This document shows, one piece after another, positions 1 to 8,030 of a stretch of DNA of 14,451 bases. Under the pieces are notes generated by a model that saw nothing but the letters and a program-made list of their open reading frames with translations, searched no databases and had not been told where the DNA came from. Where the stretch lies: assembly GCA_902795765.1 (NCBI GenBank), contig CADBMQ010000160.1, positions 1 to 14,451 of the forward strand, written 5' to 3'. The position numbers and the translations under genes were made by a program. Within the stretch, counting starts at the first letter, position 1. Every line of letters starts with the position of its first letter. The stretch is from Oscillospiraceae bacterium (GTDB lineage: Bacteria > Bacillota > Clostridia > Oscillospirales > Acutalibacteraceae).

Positions 1-1
1 G

Positions 2-697
2 ACCGAAGTTTTCATCAATGTTCGTGAAATGCAGAGCACAAATGTGACTGTAACTGCCGATTTGGCGTTGGCGCAGTCCTATCATTCTGCACTTTGTGAA
101 ATTGCAGATAAATGCGGAATGCCACACGATTTTTCAGTGGATACAGTCGCTCGTTTCCCCGATGTTTTGCAGGTGAAAAAAGAAGATTGCGATGAAGAAG
201 AACTGACAAACGCAGTTTTGACAGTTCTAAACAAAGCGATAGACGCATTTATTGAAATGCGTCTGCGTGAAGGTGCAAACTTGAAACGTGACGTGCTTGA
301 AAAGTGTGAAGTTATCCTTGAAAAGGTAGCGTTCATCGAGGCTCGTTCACCCGAAACAGTCAAAGAATATCGTGCAAAACTTGAAGAGAAAATTCGTGAT
401 TTGCTTGGCGATACAACAGTTGACGAACAGCGTCTTTTGACAGAAACAGCTGTTTTTGCAGATAAAGTAGCGGTAGACGAAGAAACAGTCCGTCTTAAAA
501 GCCATGTCGGTCAAGTAAAGCAACTGCTCGAAGCCGACAAGCCGATAGGCCGTGACCTTGATTTTATAGTCCAAGAAATGAACAGAGAAACAAATACAAC
601 AGGCTCTAAGTGTTGCGATTTTGAGATTTCTCAGCGTGTAGTTGAACTCAAATCGGTAATCGAAAAAATCCGAGAGCAGATTCAAAATATAGAGTAG
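2..697 (+). CDS. yicC: YicC/YloC-family endoribonuclease, 3' part (5' truncated by window edge)
   Basis: The reading frame is open from the first bases (position 2) to TAG at 695-697, giving 231 visible residues of a family that is usually about 290 aa. The conserved N-terminal start of the family is missing, so the gene begins upstream of the window; the ATG at 29 is an internal Met. The C-terminal block is diagnostic: RLKSHV, then PIGRDLDFIVQEMNRE, NTTGSK, and a final ELKSVIEKIREQIQNIE, which is the signature of the YicC C-terminal (DUF1732) domain. A long, charged, probably helical middle region precedes it. Members of this family (E. coli YicC, B. subtilis YloC) have been described as endoribonucleases; that role is taken from the family. 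It lies just upstream of remA and gmk, as in Bacillus and many Clostridia, with 7 nt between its stop and the remA start. Confidence 0.93.
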   Translation, partial: TEVFINVREMQSTNVTVTADLALAQSYHSALCEIADKCGMPHDFSVDTVARFPDVLQVKKEDCDEEELTNAVLTVLNKAIDAFIEMRLREGANLKRDVLEKCEVILEKVAFIEARSPETVKEYRAKLEEKIRDLLGDTTVDEQRLLTETAVFADKVAVDEETVRLKSHVGQVKQLLEADKPIGRDLDFIVQEMNRETNTTGSKCCDFEISQRVVELKSVIEKIREQIQNIE

Positions 698-704
698 GTA
701 AAAT

Positions 705-956
705 ATGAAATTAGTAAATATCGGCTATGGCAATCTTATGAATGCAGATAGAATGATAGCGGCGGTCGCACCTGATGCCGCACCAATCAAACGAATGATT
801 GCCGAAGCGAAAGAGCAAGGCAGCTTGATAGATGCCACTTGTGGCAAAAAAACACGCACAGTGGTGCTTACAGATAGCGGTCATGTTATCTTGATAGCAC
901 TCCAACCCGAAACTTTGGCAAATCGTTTGCAAACGGATTCACAGGAGGAGATATAA
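705..956 (+). CDS. remA: RemA-like DNA-binding regulator (DUF370)
   Basis: This encodes an 83-aa protein matching RemA (YlzA) of B. subtilis over nearly its whole length. The visible signature is VNIGYGNLMNADRMIAAV, followed by APIKRMI, a GSLIDATCGKKTRTVVLTDSGHVIL block and ALQPETLANRL. RemA is a small, oligomeric DNA-binding activator of biofilm matrix and osmoprotection genes in Bacillus; its targets in this organism are unknown, because matrix operons are not conserved in Clostridia. The start at 705 follows a weak GAG/AGG ribosome site that overlaps the yicC stop codon. The gene ends in TAATG, so its stop codon shares one base with the gmk start, which suggests translational coupling. The position between yicC and gmk is the classical one. 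Confidence 0.93.
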   Translation: MKLVNIGYGNLMNADRMIAAVAPDAAPIKRMIAEAKEQGSLIDATCGKKTRTVVLTDSGHVILIALQPETLANRLQTDSQEEI

Positions 957-1582
957 TGAGCAAAATGTCAGGTACGCTTATTTTGGTTTCTGCTCCGTCA
1001 GGATGCGGAAAGGATACGGTTTTAAAGGAAGTTTTCAAAAAAGACAAAGAACTTCGTTTTTCAATTTCATATACAAGCCGTCCCGAACGTGATCCCGCTG
1101 ATAGAGAAAAATATAATCTTGTCAGCGAACAGGAATTTTTGAAAATGCTCGAAAACAACGAGTTTTTGGAGTACAATAAATACGGTAAAAATTATTACGG
1201 AACTCGCAAAAAGCCGGTTGATGATTGGCTTAGTGAGGGCAAAAACGTAATACTTGAAATTGATGTCAACGGTGCAAAAAATGTCAAAAAAGTATGTCCC
1301 GAAGCGATAAGCATTTTCATAATGCCTCCGTCAATGGCAGAACTCGAAAGACGTTTGCGTAATCGTGGAACAGAGAGCGATGAAGATGTGAAAAAGCGTC
1401 TTGAAATCGCCGCAGAGGAGATAACTCACGCAAAGAATTACGATTATATCTGCATAAATAATGAGTTATCTGAATGCGTAGAAGATATATTAACGGTAAT
1501 AAAAGCGCAGTCTTTTACAAAAAATACAATGAAAGATTTTATAGAAGAGGTGGAGAAAGATGCTGAATCCTTCAATCGGTAA
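956..1582 (+). CDS. gmk: Guanylate kinase
   Basis: This 208-aa protein phosphorylates GMP to GDP with ATP in the cytoplasm. Residues 13-20 form the P-loop APSGCGKD, followed by TVLKEVF. The GMP-binding part follows: SYTSRPERDPADRE (residues 38-51), NYYGTR (79-84) and EIDVNGAKNV (101-110), and then a lid-like RRLRNRGTES segment (132-141). The length is normal for bacterial Gmk. The usual Ser/Gly after the P-loop Lys is Asp20, with Thr21 next. The start at 956 is supported by a strong AGGAGG at 943-948; a second Met at codon 4 is possible but less well spaced. The 3' end overlaps rpoZ by 23 nt. Gmk makes GDP/GTP, which feeds the GTPase RsgA and (p)ppGpp metabolism. Confidence 0.97.
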   Translation: MSKMSGTLILVSAPSGCGKDTVLKEVFKKDKELRFSISYTSRPERDPADREKYNLVSEQEFLKMLENNEFLEYNKYGKNYYGTRKKPVDDWLSEGKNVILEIDVNGAKNVKKVCPEAISIFIMPPSMAELERRLRNRGTESDEDVKKRLEIAAEEITHAKNYDYICINNELSECVEDILTVIKAQSFTKNTMKDFIEEVEKDAESFNR

Positions 1583-1739
1583 ACTTATCAATATTTATGA
1601 AAGTCGCTATCAATTAGTGCTTGACGTAGCAAAATATGCTCGTTACATTTCTGAACAAGCCGAAGAAAAGGGCGAAATTTTGGTTGAGAAACCTGTCAAT
1701 ATCGCTCTTAATAAACTTGCAGCAAAATACGAAAAATAA
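1560..1739 (+). CDS. rpoZ: RNA polymerase omega subunit
   Basis: This is a short 59-aa gene in the frame of position 1560, overlapping the last 23 nt of gmk. The protein starts MLNPSIGKLIN, continues with SRYQLVLDVAKYARYI, has a short EEKGEI linker, and ends with KPVNIALNKLAAKYEK. The N-terminal 'P-S-x-x-L', the RYxLV..VAKxAR helix and the 'KPVxxAxxxLA' tail are the omega/RPB6 fingerprint. Omega assists assembly of the beta' subunit and stabilises core RNA polymerase. An AGAGGTGGAG ribosome site lies just upstream inside gmk. The gmk-rpoZ order is conserved across Firmicutes, which strongly supports the call. The gene ends in TAA at 1737-1739 and is followed at once by a hairpin terminator. 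A competing ORF in another frame (1636-1824) has no protein-like features and runs through the terminator. Confidence 0.95.
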   Translation: MLNPSIGKLINIYESRYQLVLDVAKYARYISEQAEEKGEILVEKPVNIALNKLAAKYEK

Positions 1740-1746
1740 TCGCTAT

Positions 1747-1780
1747 AAAGTCAGGCTTGTCCTGACTTTTGCGTTTATTT
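1747..1780 (+). terminator. Intrinsic terminator after rpoZ
   Basis: A perfect 9-bp inverted repeat, AAAGTCAGG (1747-1755) and CCTGACTTT (1761-1769), encloses the 5-nt loop CTTGT. It is followed by a T-rich tract, TTTTGCGTTTATTT, interrupted by GCG. It lies 7 nt after the rpoZ stop and should end the yicC-remA-gmk-rpoZ transcript at least in part. The tract ends only about 10 nt before the priA start codon, so it is probably leaky or priA has a promoter I could not identify. Confidence 0.8.
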
Positions 1781-1789
1781 CGACATTTT

Positions 1790-4240
1790 ATGAAGAAATT
1801 TTTATGCGTTCAAGTTTACGTTGAGCAAACAACCGTAAACTTTGATAAACCTTTTGATTATCGAGTACCCGTTGAAATGGCGGATAAGGTTTTCGTTGGA
1901 CAGCGAGTTGTAGTGCCGTTTGGCAGAGGAAATCGTCGTCGCAATGGAGTGATAGTCCGCCTAATCGAGGAAACCGAATCACATATTGAAAAGTTGAAAC
2001 CAATCACCTCGCTGACGGATCAAACTCCCATTTTAAGCGAAGAGATGGTCGCACTTGGCGAGTTTTTGCGAGATAGAACGTTCTGCACATTTATGCAAGC
2101 AGTGCGTCCAATGTTGCCCGCAGGCATCAGCGTGAAGATGGTGTCGTTCTATACACTCGGCGAAAATGTCCCCGATGTCGATGAACTAACTACCGACGAG
2201 CAACTTGTAGTGTCGGCATTGCGACGAGCCAAAGAACAGATAAAGAAAAAGCGATTGCTTGAAATTATCGGGTTAGACGAAAAATCGCAGTTGCTCGATA
2301 AAATGGCAGAAAAGGGAATAATTGTTCGCTTCGATGATGCAATTCGCAAAATGAACGATGCGACTGTCAAAATGGTGCGACTTAGTGACAATTTTGATGA
2401 ACAGACAATAAATCGTCTAACGCTCAAACAGTCGGCAGTTGTGCAGTTTTTGCTCGGTTGCAAATCAGCTTCCGTCAAAGAAGTCGAGTATTTCACAGGC
2501 TCGTCAGCGGCAGTCATACGAACATTGACTAAAAACGGAGTCACCGAAATCTTCGAAAATGAGGTATATCGAACACCGTTTGAGTTGACAACCGCAACCG
2601 ACAAAAGCGAAATAAAACTAACAAAATCGCAGTCAAAAGCGTATAACGGCATATTAGAGCAGATGAAAAATCCGAAAAAACCTGTCGCATTGCTCTATGG
2701 TGTCACAGGCTCGGGCAAAACGCAAGTTTATCTAAAACTAATCGACAAAGTAATAGCGAACGGCAAAAGCGTAATCGTGATGGTGCCCGAAATCGCACTA
2801 ACACCGCAAACACTTCGAATTTTCCGTTCTCGCTATGGCGAAAAGGTTGCACTTTTCCATTCGGCAATGTCGCTCGGTCAACGAATGGACGAGTTTAAGA
2901 GAGTGAAAAACGGCGACGCAAAAATCGCAATCGGCACACGCTCTGCAATTTTTGCACCATTTAGCGACCTCGGTTTGATTATAATGGACGAGGAGCAGGA
3001 GCATACATACAAATCTGAAAGCACACCCCGTTTCCACGCTCGTGATGTAGCACGGTTCAGAGCGGGATATAATAAGTGCCTTTTGTTACTTGCGTCTGCA
3101 ACTCCGTCAATAGAAAGCTATTCAAAAGCGCAGTCGGGAGTGTACGGAATGTATCGTTTAACCGAACGTTTCGGCACAGCAAAACTGCCCGAAGTAATAA
3201 CAGTCGATACAAGGGAAATGCTCGCACAAGGCTCATCTGCAATATTAAGCCCTGAATTATGTGACGCACTAACAGATGTGCTTGACAACGGCAAACAAGC
3301 GATTTTATTGCTCAATCGTCGTGGCTATAATGTAATGGTAACTTGTAAAAGTTGTGGTCATGTTGCGACTTGCCCGAATTGCAGTATTTCACTTACATAC
3401 CACGCTGCAAACGGCAGAATGATGTGCCACTATTGCGGATACTCCGAGCCGTATAGCGAAAAGTGTACCGAGTGTGGCGAAGGTAATATTCGTTTGACAG
3501 GCTATGGAACGCAGAAAATCGAGGAAGAGTTGCAAAGATTTTTCCCCGAAATGCGAATACTGCGAATGGACGCAGATACAACAATGGCTCGTTTTTCCCA
3601 CGAAGAAAAACTAACTGCATTCGGTAACGGTGAATATGACGTAATGGTAGGCACTCAAATGGTGGCGAAAGGACTTGACTTCCCGAATGTCACACTTGTA
3701 GGTGTGTTGAATGCCGATAAAAGTTTGTATAGCACCGACTTTAAATCAACCGAAAAAACATTCGATTTGCTAACACAGGTTATCGGGCGAAGTGGCAGAG
3801 CCACATCAGACGGCATTGCACTAATCCAAACGGTCGAACCCGAAAATCCGATAATTGAATTGTCTGCCGAGCAGAATTACGATAAATTCTACGAAATGGA
3901 AATTCTAACTCGCAAGATGCTGACCTATCCACCATACTGCGACTTTTTGGTTTGTGGATTTATTGGCGATAGTTCGGCAAGAGCAATGGAAGCGGCAAAT
4001 TTTATGTTCATACAGATAACAAATGCCGTAAAACGAAACCCCGAAATCAAAATCGTAATACTCGGTCCGTCAGCGGCAGGAGTGCCGAAAATCGGTGGAA
4101 AATATAGATGCAGAATGCTTATAAAATGCAGAAACTCAAAACTTTTGAGAGATATAATAAGGGATTCTCTCGCTGAATGTGAACGACATTATAAAGACGT
4201 TTCAACATTCGCAGATATGAACCCCGAAAACATAATATGA
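1790..4240 (+). CDS. priA: Primosomal protein N' (replication restart helicase PriA)
   Basis: This 816-aa superfamily 2 DNA helicase reloads the replisome at stalled forks. The N-terminal 3'-end-binding domain is recognisable (VYVEQTTVNFDKPFDYRVP, residues 10-27). The helicase core shows Walker A GVTGSGKT (304-311), Walker B DEEQEH (400-405, where many homologues have DEEHD), motif III ASATPS (435-440), motif V GTQMVAKGLD (621-630) and motif VI QVIGRSGR (663-670). Eight zinc-ligand cysteines stand in four pairs at 519/522, 528/531, 546/549 and 559/562. Length is normal. I chose ATG 1790, which gives the family N-terminus; a TTG at 1769 in frame lies inside the terminator. No SD is visible before either start. 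Its position before def-fmt matches Bacillus, but coaBC, normally between rpoZ and priA, is absent. Confidence 0.96.
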   Translation: MKKFLCVQVYVEQTTVNFDKPFDYRVPVEMADKVFVGQRVVVPFGRGNRRRNGVIVRLIEETESHIEKLKPITSLTDQTPILSEEMVALGEFLRDRTFCTFMQAVRPMLPAGISVKMVSFYTLGENVPDVDELTTDEQLVVSALRRAKEQIKKKRLLEIIGLDEKSQLLDKMAEKGIIVRFDDAIRKMNDATVKMVRLSDNFDEQTINRLTLKQSAVVQFLLGCKSASVKEVEYFTGSSAAVIRTLTKNGVTEIFENEVYRTPFELTTATDKSEIKLTKSQSKAYNGILEQMKNPKKPVALLYGVTGSGKTQVYLKLIDKVIANGKSVIVMVPEIALTPQTLRIFRSRYGEKVALFHSAMSLGQRMDEFKRVKNGDAKIAIGTRSAIFAPFSDLGLIIMDEEQEHTYKSESTPRFHARDVARFRAGYNKCLLLLASATPSIESYSKAQSGVYGMYRLTERFGTAKLPEVITVDTREMLAQGSSAILSPELCDALTDVLDNGKQAILLLNRRGYNVMVTCKSCGHVATCPNCSISLTYHAANGRMMCHYCGYSEPYSEKCTECGEGNIRLTGYGTQKIEEELQRFFPEMRILRMDADTTMARFSHEEKLTAFGNGEYDVMVGTQMVAKGLDFPNVTLVGVLNADKSLYSTDFKSTEKTFDLLTQVIGRSGRATSDGIALIQTVEPENPIIELSAEQNYDKFYEMEILTRKMLTYPPYCDFLVCGFIGDSSARAMEAANFMFIQITNAVKRNPEIKIVILGPSAAGVPKIGGKYRCRMLIKCRNSKLLRDIIRDSLAECERHYKDVSTFADMNPENII

Positions 4241-4254
4241 AAGGAATTTTCACA

Positions 4255-4716
4255 ATGGCAATAAGAGAAATTGTAAAGCAGGGCGATGAGGTTTTAAATA
4301 AAAAATGCCGTCCTGTTGAAAAATTCGATAGCAAACTTTGGAAGTTGCTCGATGATATGAAAGAAACACTTGCAGACGCAAACGGAGTTGGACTCGCAGC
4401 ACCGCAGGTTGGCTTTTTGCGTAGAATTTGCATAGTTGATGTGGGCGACGAAGACGGAGTAATCGAACTTATCAACCCCGAAATCATCAAGCAGTCGGGA
4501 AGTCAGCGTCCACAAGAAGGTTGCCTTTCTTGCCCTGGTGTTTGGGGCTATACCGAGCGCCCGATGAATGTCACAGTCCGTGCTTATGACCGTAACGGCA
4601 ACGTTTTTGAAAAAGACGCAACCGAACTTAAAGCACAAGCGTTCAGCCACGAAATCGACCACCTTGACGGCATACTTTTCACCGAAAAGGTAGTCGAATT
4701 TATAGAAGAAGAGTAA
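4255..4716 (+). CDS. def: Peptide deformylase
   Basis: This 153-aa metalloenzyme removes the formyl group from the N-terminal Met of nascent proteins. All three family motifs are present: GVGLAAPQVG (residues 44-53), EGCLSCPG (88-95, with metal ligand Cys90) and HEIDH (132-136, two His ligands and the catalytic Glu). The N-terminus MAIREIVKQGDEVLNKK is typical, which favours the ATG at 4255. That start has AAAGGAA at 4241-4247 at good spacing. The earlier in-frame ATG at 4237, overlapping the priA stop as ATGA, would add six atypical residues. The second motif has Cys where EGCLSVPG or EGCLSLPG is common. The neighbouring fmt catalyses the opposing formylation step, and the two are a standard pair. 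Confidence 0.97.
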   Translation: MAIREIVKQGDEVLNKKCRPVEKFDSKLWKLLDDMKETLADANGVGLAAPQVGFLRRICIVDVGDEDGVIELINPEIIKQSGSQRPQEGCLSCPGVWGYTERPMNVTVRAYDRNGNVFEKDATELKAQAFSHEIDHLDGILFTEKVVEFIEEE

Positions 4717-4734
4717 TTTGAAAGGAAACAAATA

Positions 4735-5652
4735 ATGAACGTAGTATTTATGGGTACGCCCGACTTTGCAGTAGATAGCCTTTCGGCAATAATCAACGCA
4801 GGTCATAAAGTTAGTGCGGTTTTCACTCAACCCGACAAGCCTGTCGGCAGAAAGCAGATTATAACACCAACACCCGTTAAAACATTTGCATTGGAGCAAG
4901 GACTCACAGTCTATCAGCCCGAAAGTGTTCGTAATTCCGATGCAGCAGAAATAATCAAAGAGTTAAATCCCGATGTTTGCGTAGTTGTGGCATACGGCAA
5001 AATACTGCCAAAAGAAATCCTTTCAATTCCGAAATACGGTTGCGTAAATGTCCACGCATCTTTGCTTCCGAAATATCGTGGAGCATCACCAATACAGTGG
5101 TCAATAGTCTGTGGCGAAAGTGTAACAGGTGTATCGACAATGTTTCTTGACGAAGGAATGGATACAGGCGACGTGCTTATGACTGCCGAAGAGCCGATAA
5201 ATTCAGACGATACTGCCGAAATGCTTTGGGATAGACTTTCAAAACTCGGAGCAAAGTTGATTGTCGAAACACTCGCAAAGCTCGATAACGGCACAGCAAC
5301 TCGCACACCGCAAAACAACGAACTTGCAACCTACGCACCGATAATCAAAAAAGAGGACGGATTGCTTGATTTCACAAAATCTGCAAAAGTTCTCGACTGC
5401 CTAATAAGAGGACTTCATAATTGGCCTGTTGCATACACCTATGCAAACGGCAAACGCTTGAAAATCTATTCTGCGAAGCCGATTGAATGCAAGTGCAATT
5501 CGGGCGAAATCGTGTCGCAAGACGGAACAATCATAATCGGCTGTGCAGATAATACGGCGCTCGAAATTTTCGAGTTGCAACTCGAAGGCAGTAAGCAAAT
5601 GAACACGGCAGATTTTCTGCGTGGCAGAAAGATAGAGAAATTAGGAGAGTAA
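4735..5652 (+). CDS. fmt: Methionyl-tRNA formyltransferase
   Basis: This 305-aa enzyme formylates the Met on initiator tRNA using 10-formyltetrahydrofolate. The N-terminus FMGTPDFAV (residues 5-13) is the family signature. The catalytic set is intact: Asn105, His107 in HASLLPKYRGASPIQ (107-121), and Asp143 in GMDTGD, equivalent to Asn/His/Asp of the E. coli enzyme. A smaller C-terminal OB-like domain (from about residue 205) ends in TADFLRGRKI. Length is slightly short but within the family range. The start at 4735 has AAAGGAAA at 4721-4728. It lies 18 nt after def and 1 nt before rsmB, so def-fmt-rsmB-rlmN is almost certainly one operon. Confidence 0.97.
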   Translation: MNVVFMGTPDFAVDSLSAIINAGHKVSAVFTQPDKPVGRKQIITPTPVKTFALEQGLTVYQPESVRNSDAAEIIKELNPDVCVVVAYGKILPKEILSIPKYGCVNVHASLLPKYRGASPIQWSIVCGESVTGVSTMFLDEGMDTGDVLMTAEEPINSDDTAEMLWDRLSKLGAKLIVETLAKLDNGTATRTPQNNELATYAPIIKKEDGLLDFTKSAKVLDCLIRGLHNWPVAYTYANGKRLKIYSAKPIECKCNSGEIVSQDGTIIIGCADNTALEIFELQLEGSKQMNTADFLRGRKIEKLGE

Positions 5653-5653
5653 T

Positions 5654-6979
5654 ATGGCAGACGCAAGACTAACAGTCGCACAAGCGTTGTTGCAAATGAA
5701 AGCAGAGGACGGATATTCAAATATCGTAATAGATAAAGTTTTGTCCGAATCCGAATTAGACTCACGAGATAAAGCATTTGCATCAGCACTTTTTTACGGC
5801 ACAATCGAACGCCGACTAACTCTCGATTATATCGCAAAACGATATCTCCGACCGAAAATTCGAATAAAACCTGCTGTGCGAATAATTTTAAGAATAGGTC
5901 TATACCAACTCGCATTTATGGATAAAGTGCCCGATTCTGCGGCAGTAAACGAGTCGGTAAAACTCACTTACGCAATGGGACAGTCGGGAGCATCAGGACT
6001 TGTCAACGCAGTACTTCGTGCATTTTTGCGTGACGATAAAAAGATAGAATACCCAACTGATACGGTAGACAGATTAAGCGTTCAATATTCTTGCGACAAA
6101 ACGCTTGTCGCAGAAATGATAAATGACTATGGCGAACAAACTGCCGAGCAGATACTTTCGGCTTTTTGCGAGATTGAAAATAAAATCACAATTCGAGTAA
6201 ATACAACTCGCACAACTGCGAAAGAACTCGCAGAAAAACTCATAGAAAAAGGTGTAACAGTCGAGCAGGATAAATTCTGCGAGAATGCACTTCATCTAAC
6301 TCATGCAGGCGATGTCCGTTCGCTCTACGGCTACAAAAACGGACTTTTCCATGTTCAGGATACTGCGTCCCAACTTTGTGCAAAATCGCTTGAAATTGGT
6401 GAAAATATGCGAGTGCTTGATGTTTGTGCCGCACCTGGTGGCAAAACATTCACAATAGCCGAAATGCTCGAAAATGGTGGCGAAGTTGTCGCTTGTGATA
6501 AATATGAGCATAAAATTAAGATGATTTCATCGGGGGCATATCGTTTGCGACTCAAAAACGTTACAACTTTGTTAAATGATGCCTCCAAATATAACTATAC
6601 TTTGGAGAAATTCGACAGAGTATTGTGCGATTTGCCATGTTCGGGTAGTGGAATTATGGCTAAAAAACCTGAAATTCGTTACAAAAATGTAGGATTACTT
6701 GACAATTTGCCCCACTTACAGTATGATTTATTAGTACAATCGTCTAATTATGTGCAAAAGGGCGGAGTCCTTGTTTATTCAACTTGTTCAATAAGAAAAG
6801 CAGAAAACAAGGCAGTCGCAGAACGCTTTTTGAGCGAAAATTCCGACTATGAACCGTACCCGATACTTGCAGATATTCCTCGTGCGATAGACGAGCCAAG
6901 CAATATGTTGACCCTGTTACCGCACGTTCATAATACTGACGGATTTTTCATTAGTGCGTTTAAAAGGAAGTGCAAATAA
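5654..6979 (+). CDS. rsmB: 16S rRNA m5C967 methyltransferase (RsmB/Sun)
   Basis: This 441-aa protein is a SAM-dependent RNA cytosine-C5 methyltransferase. Residues 1-130 form the NusB-like RNA-binding domain typical of RsmB (KAFASALFYGTIERRLTLDYI, and AVNESVKLTY). The Rossmann methyltransferase domain follows, with the SAM motif LDVCAAPGGKT (255-265), the PCSGSG motif (328-333, Cys329) and STCSI (376-380, catalytic Cys378). The presence of both cysteines marks an active RNA m5C enzyme, and the NusB-like domain separates it from RsmF. The ATG at 5654 follows AGGAGA in the fmt 3' end, and one base separates the genes. The stop overlaps the rlmN start as TAATG. The exact target base is taken from the family. 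Confidence 0.95.
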   Translation: MADARLTVAQALLQMKAEDGYSNIVIDKVLSESELDSRDKAFASALFYGTIERRLTLDYIAKRYLRPKIRIKPAVRIILRIGLYQLAFMDKVPDSAAVNESVKLTYAMGQSGASGLVNAVLRAFLRDDKKIEYPTDTVDRLSVQYSCDKTLVAEMINDYGEQTAEQILSAFCEIENKITIRVNTTRTTAKELAEKLIEKGVTVEQDKFCENALHLTHAGDVRSLYGYKNGLFHVQDTASQLCAKSLEIGENMRVLDVCAAPGGKTFTIAEMLENGGEVVACDKYEHKIKMISSGAYRLRLKNVTTLLNDASKYNYTLEKFDRVLCDLPCSGSGIMAKKPEIRYKNVGLLDNLPHLQYDLLVQSSNYVQKGGVLVYSTCSIRKAENKAVAERFLSENSDYEPYPILADIPRAIDEPSNMLTLLPHVHNTDGFFISAFKRKCK

Positions 6980-8007
6980 TGGTTGATTTGAGGTCGCTTG
7001 ATATGGCATCGCTCGAACAAGCACTCGTGTCACTTGGTCAACCCAAATTTCGTGCAAAGCAGATTTTTTCGTGGCTTCATAAGTCGAAAGTAAGAACTTT
7101 CGATGAAATGGCGAATATCCCGAAAACGCTTATCGAAAAATTAAAAGAGCAGTATTATGTTTCAACTTGCGAGATTGAGCGAAAACTTTGCTCGAAAATA
7201 GACGAAACAGTAAAATATCTGTATAGATTGCAAGACGGTGAGTATATCGAGTCGGTCGTGATGAAGTATAAACACGGTCGGTCGATTTGCGTGTCAACGC
7301 AATGCGGTTGCGCAATGGGGTGTAAATTCTGCGCATCAACCAAAAACGGCAAGCGCCGTAATTTAACTGCGGGTGAAATACTCGACCAAATCTATATGGC
7401 AGAGCGTGACTTGTCGATACGCATTTCAAATATAGTGCTAATGGGAATGGGCGAACCGCTCGACAACTTTGATGAAGTTGTGCGATTTTTGAAATTGGTG
7501 TCAAGCCCCGACGGTGCAAATATCGGAATGCGACATATATCGTTGTCAACTTGCGGACTTGTCAATAAAATCTACGATTTGCAAAAACTCGATTTGCAGT
7601 TGACACTTTCGATTTCACTCCACGCACCAAACGATGAAATTCGCTCGTCAATGATGCCGATAAACAATCGCTATAAAATAGCAGAGTTGATTGAGGCTTG
7701 TAAGGATTATATCAAAGCGACTAATCGCAGAATATCGTTTGAGTATTCAGTCGTAAAGGGAGTAAACGATAGTGATGAATGTGCCTATGAATTGGCGCAT
7801 TTGCTTCATGGAATGTTGTGCCACGTTAATTTAATACCCGTGAACACAATAGAAGAGGGCGGATTTGTCCGTCCGGATATGCAAAGAATAAAGCGATTTG
7901 AAAGCTTGTTGCTTTCAAAAGGGATAAATACAACAATAAGACGCACGTTAGGTTCGGATATTTCTGCATCTTGCGGACAACTTCGTGCAAAGCGTGTGGA
8001 AGAATAA
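6979..8007 (+). CDS. rlmN: Dual-specificity 23S rRNA/tRNA adenine-C2 methyltransferase RlmN
   Basis: This 342-aa radical SAM enzyme methylates A2503 of 23S rRNA and A37 of some tRNAs at C2. The [4Fe-4S] motif CAMGCKFC has Cys111, Cys115 and Cys118. IVLMGMGEPLDN (152-163) is the family GxGEP-type SAM motif. Cys332 in SASCGQLRA is the resolving/methyl-carrying Cys near the C-terminus. The N-terminal accessory domain (FRAKQIFSWLH, residues 24-34) is normal. The family includes Cfr, which methylates C8; the early N-terminus and the vertical operon context favour RlmN. I chose the ATG at 6979, preceded by AGGAAG at 6965-6970; an upstream in-frame GTG at 6970 sits on that ribosome site. It overlaps rsmB by one base. 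Confidence 0.95.
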   Translation: MVDLRSLDMASLEQALVSLGQPKFRAKQIFSWLHKSKVRTFDEMANIPKTLIEKLKEQYYVSTCEIERKLCSKIDETVKYLYRLQDGEYIESVVMKYKHGRSICVSTQCGCAMGCKFCASTKNGKRRNLTAGEILDQIYMAERDLSIRISNIVLMGMGEPLDNFDEVVRFLKLVSSPDGANIGMRHISLSTCGLVNKIYDLQKLDLQLTLSISLHAPNDEIRSSMMPINNRYKIAELIEACKDYIKATNRRISFEYSVVKGVNDSDECAYELAHLLHGMLCHVNLIPVNTIEEGGFVRPDMQRIKRFESLLLSKGINTTIRRTLGSDISASCGQLRAKRVEE

Positions 8008-8030
8008 AAAAGTAAAGGCGGTGATGCTTT

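Noticed and set aside
1717..1749. Possible priA promoter TTGCAG ... TATAAA
   Set aside because: The spacer is 21 nt, too long for a sigma-A promoter, and the -10 overlaps the hairpin stem.
1769..1789. TTG at 1769 as the priA start
   Set aside because: It lies in the terminator's T-tract, lacks an SD, and the added residues are not part of the family N-terminus.
1636..1824. 62-aa ORF on the + strand between gmk and priA
   Set aside because: It overlaps rpoZ in another frame, passes through the terminator hairpin, and has no SD or recognisable domain.
4237..4254. Upstream ATG for def overlapping the priA stop
   Set aside because: The SD at 4241-4247 lies downstream of it, and the family N-terminus fits the ATG at 4255.
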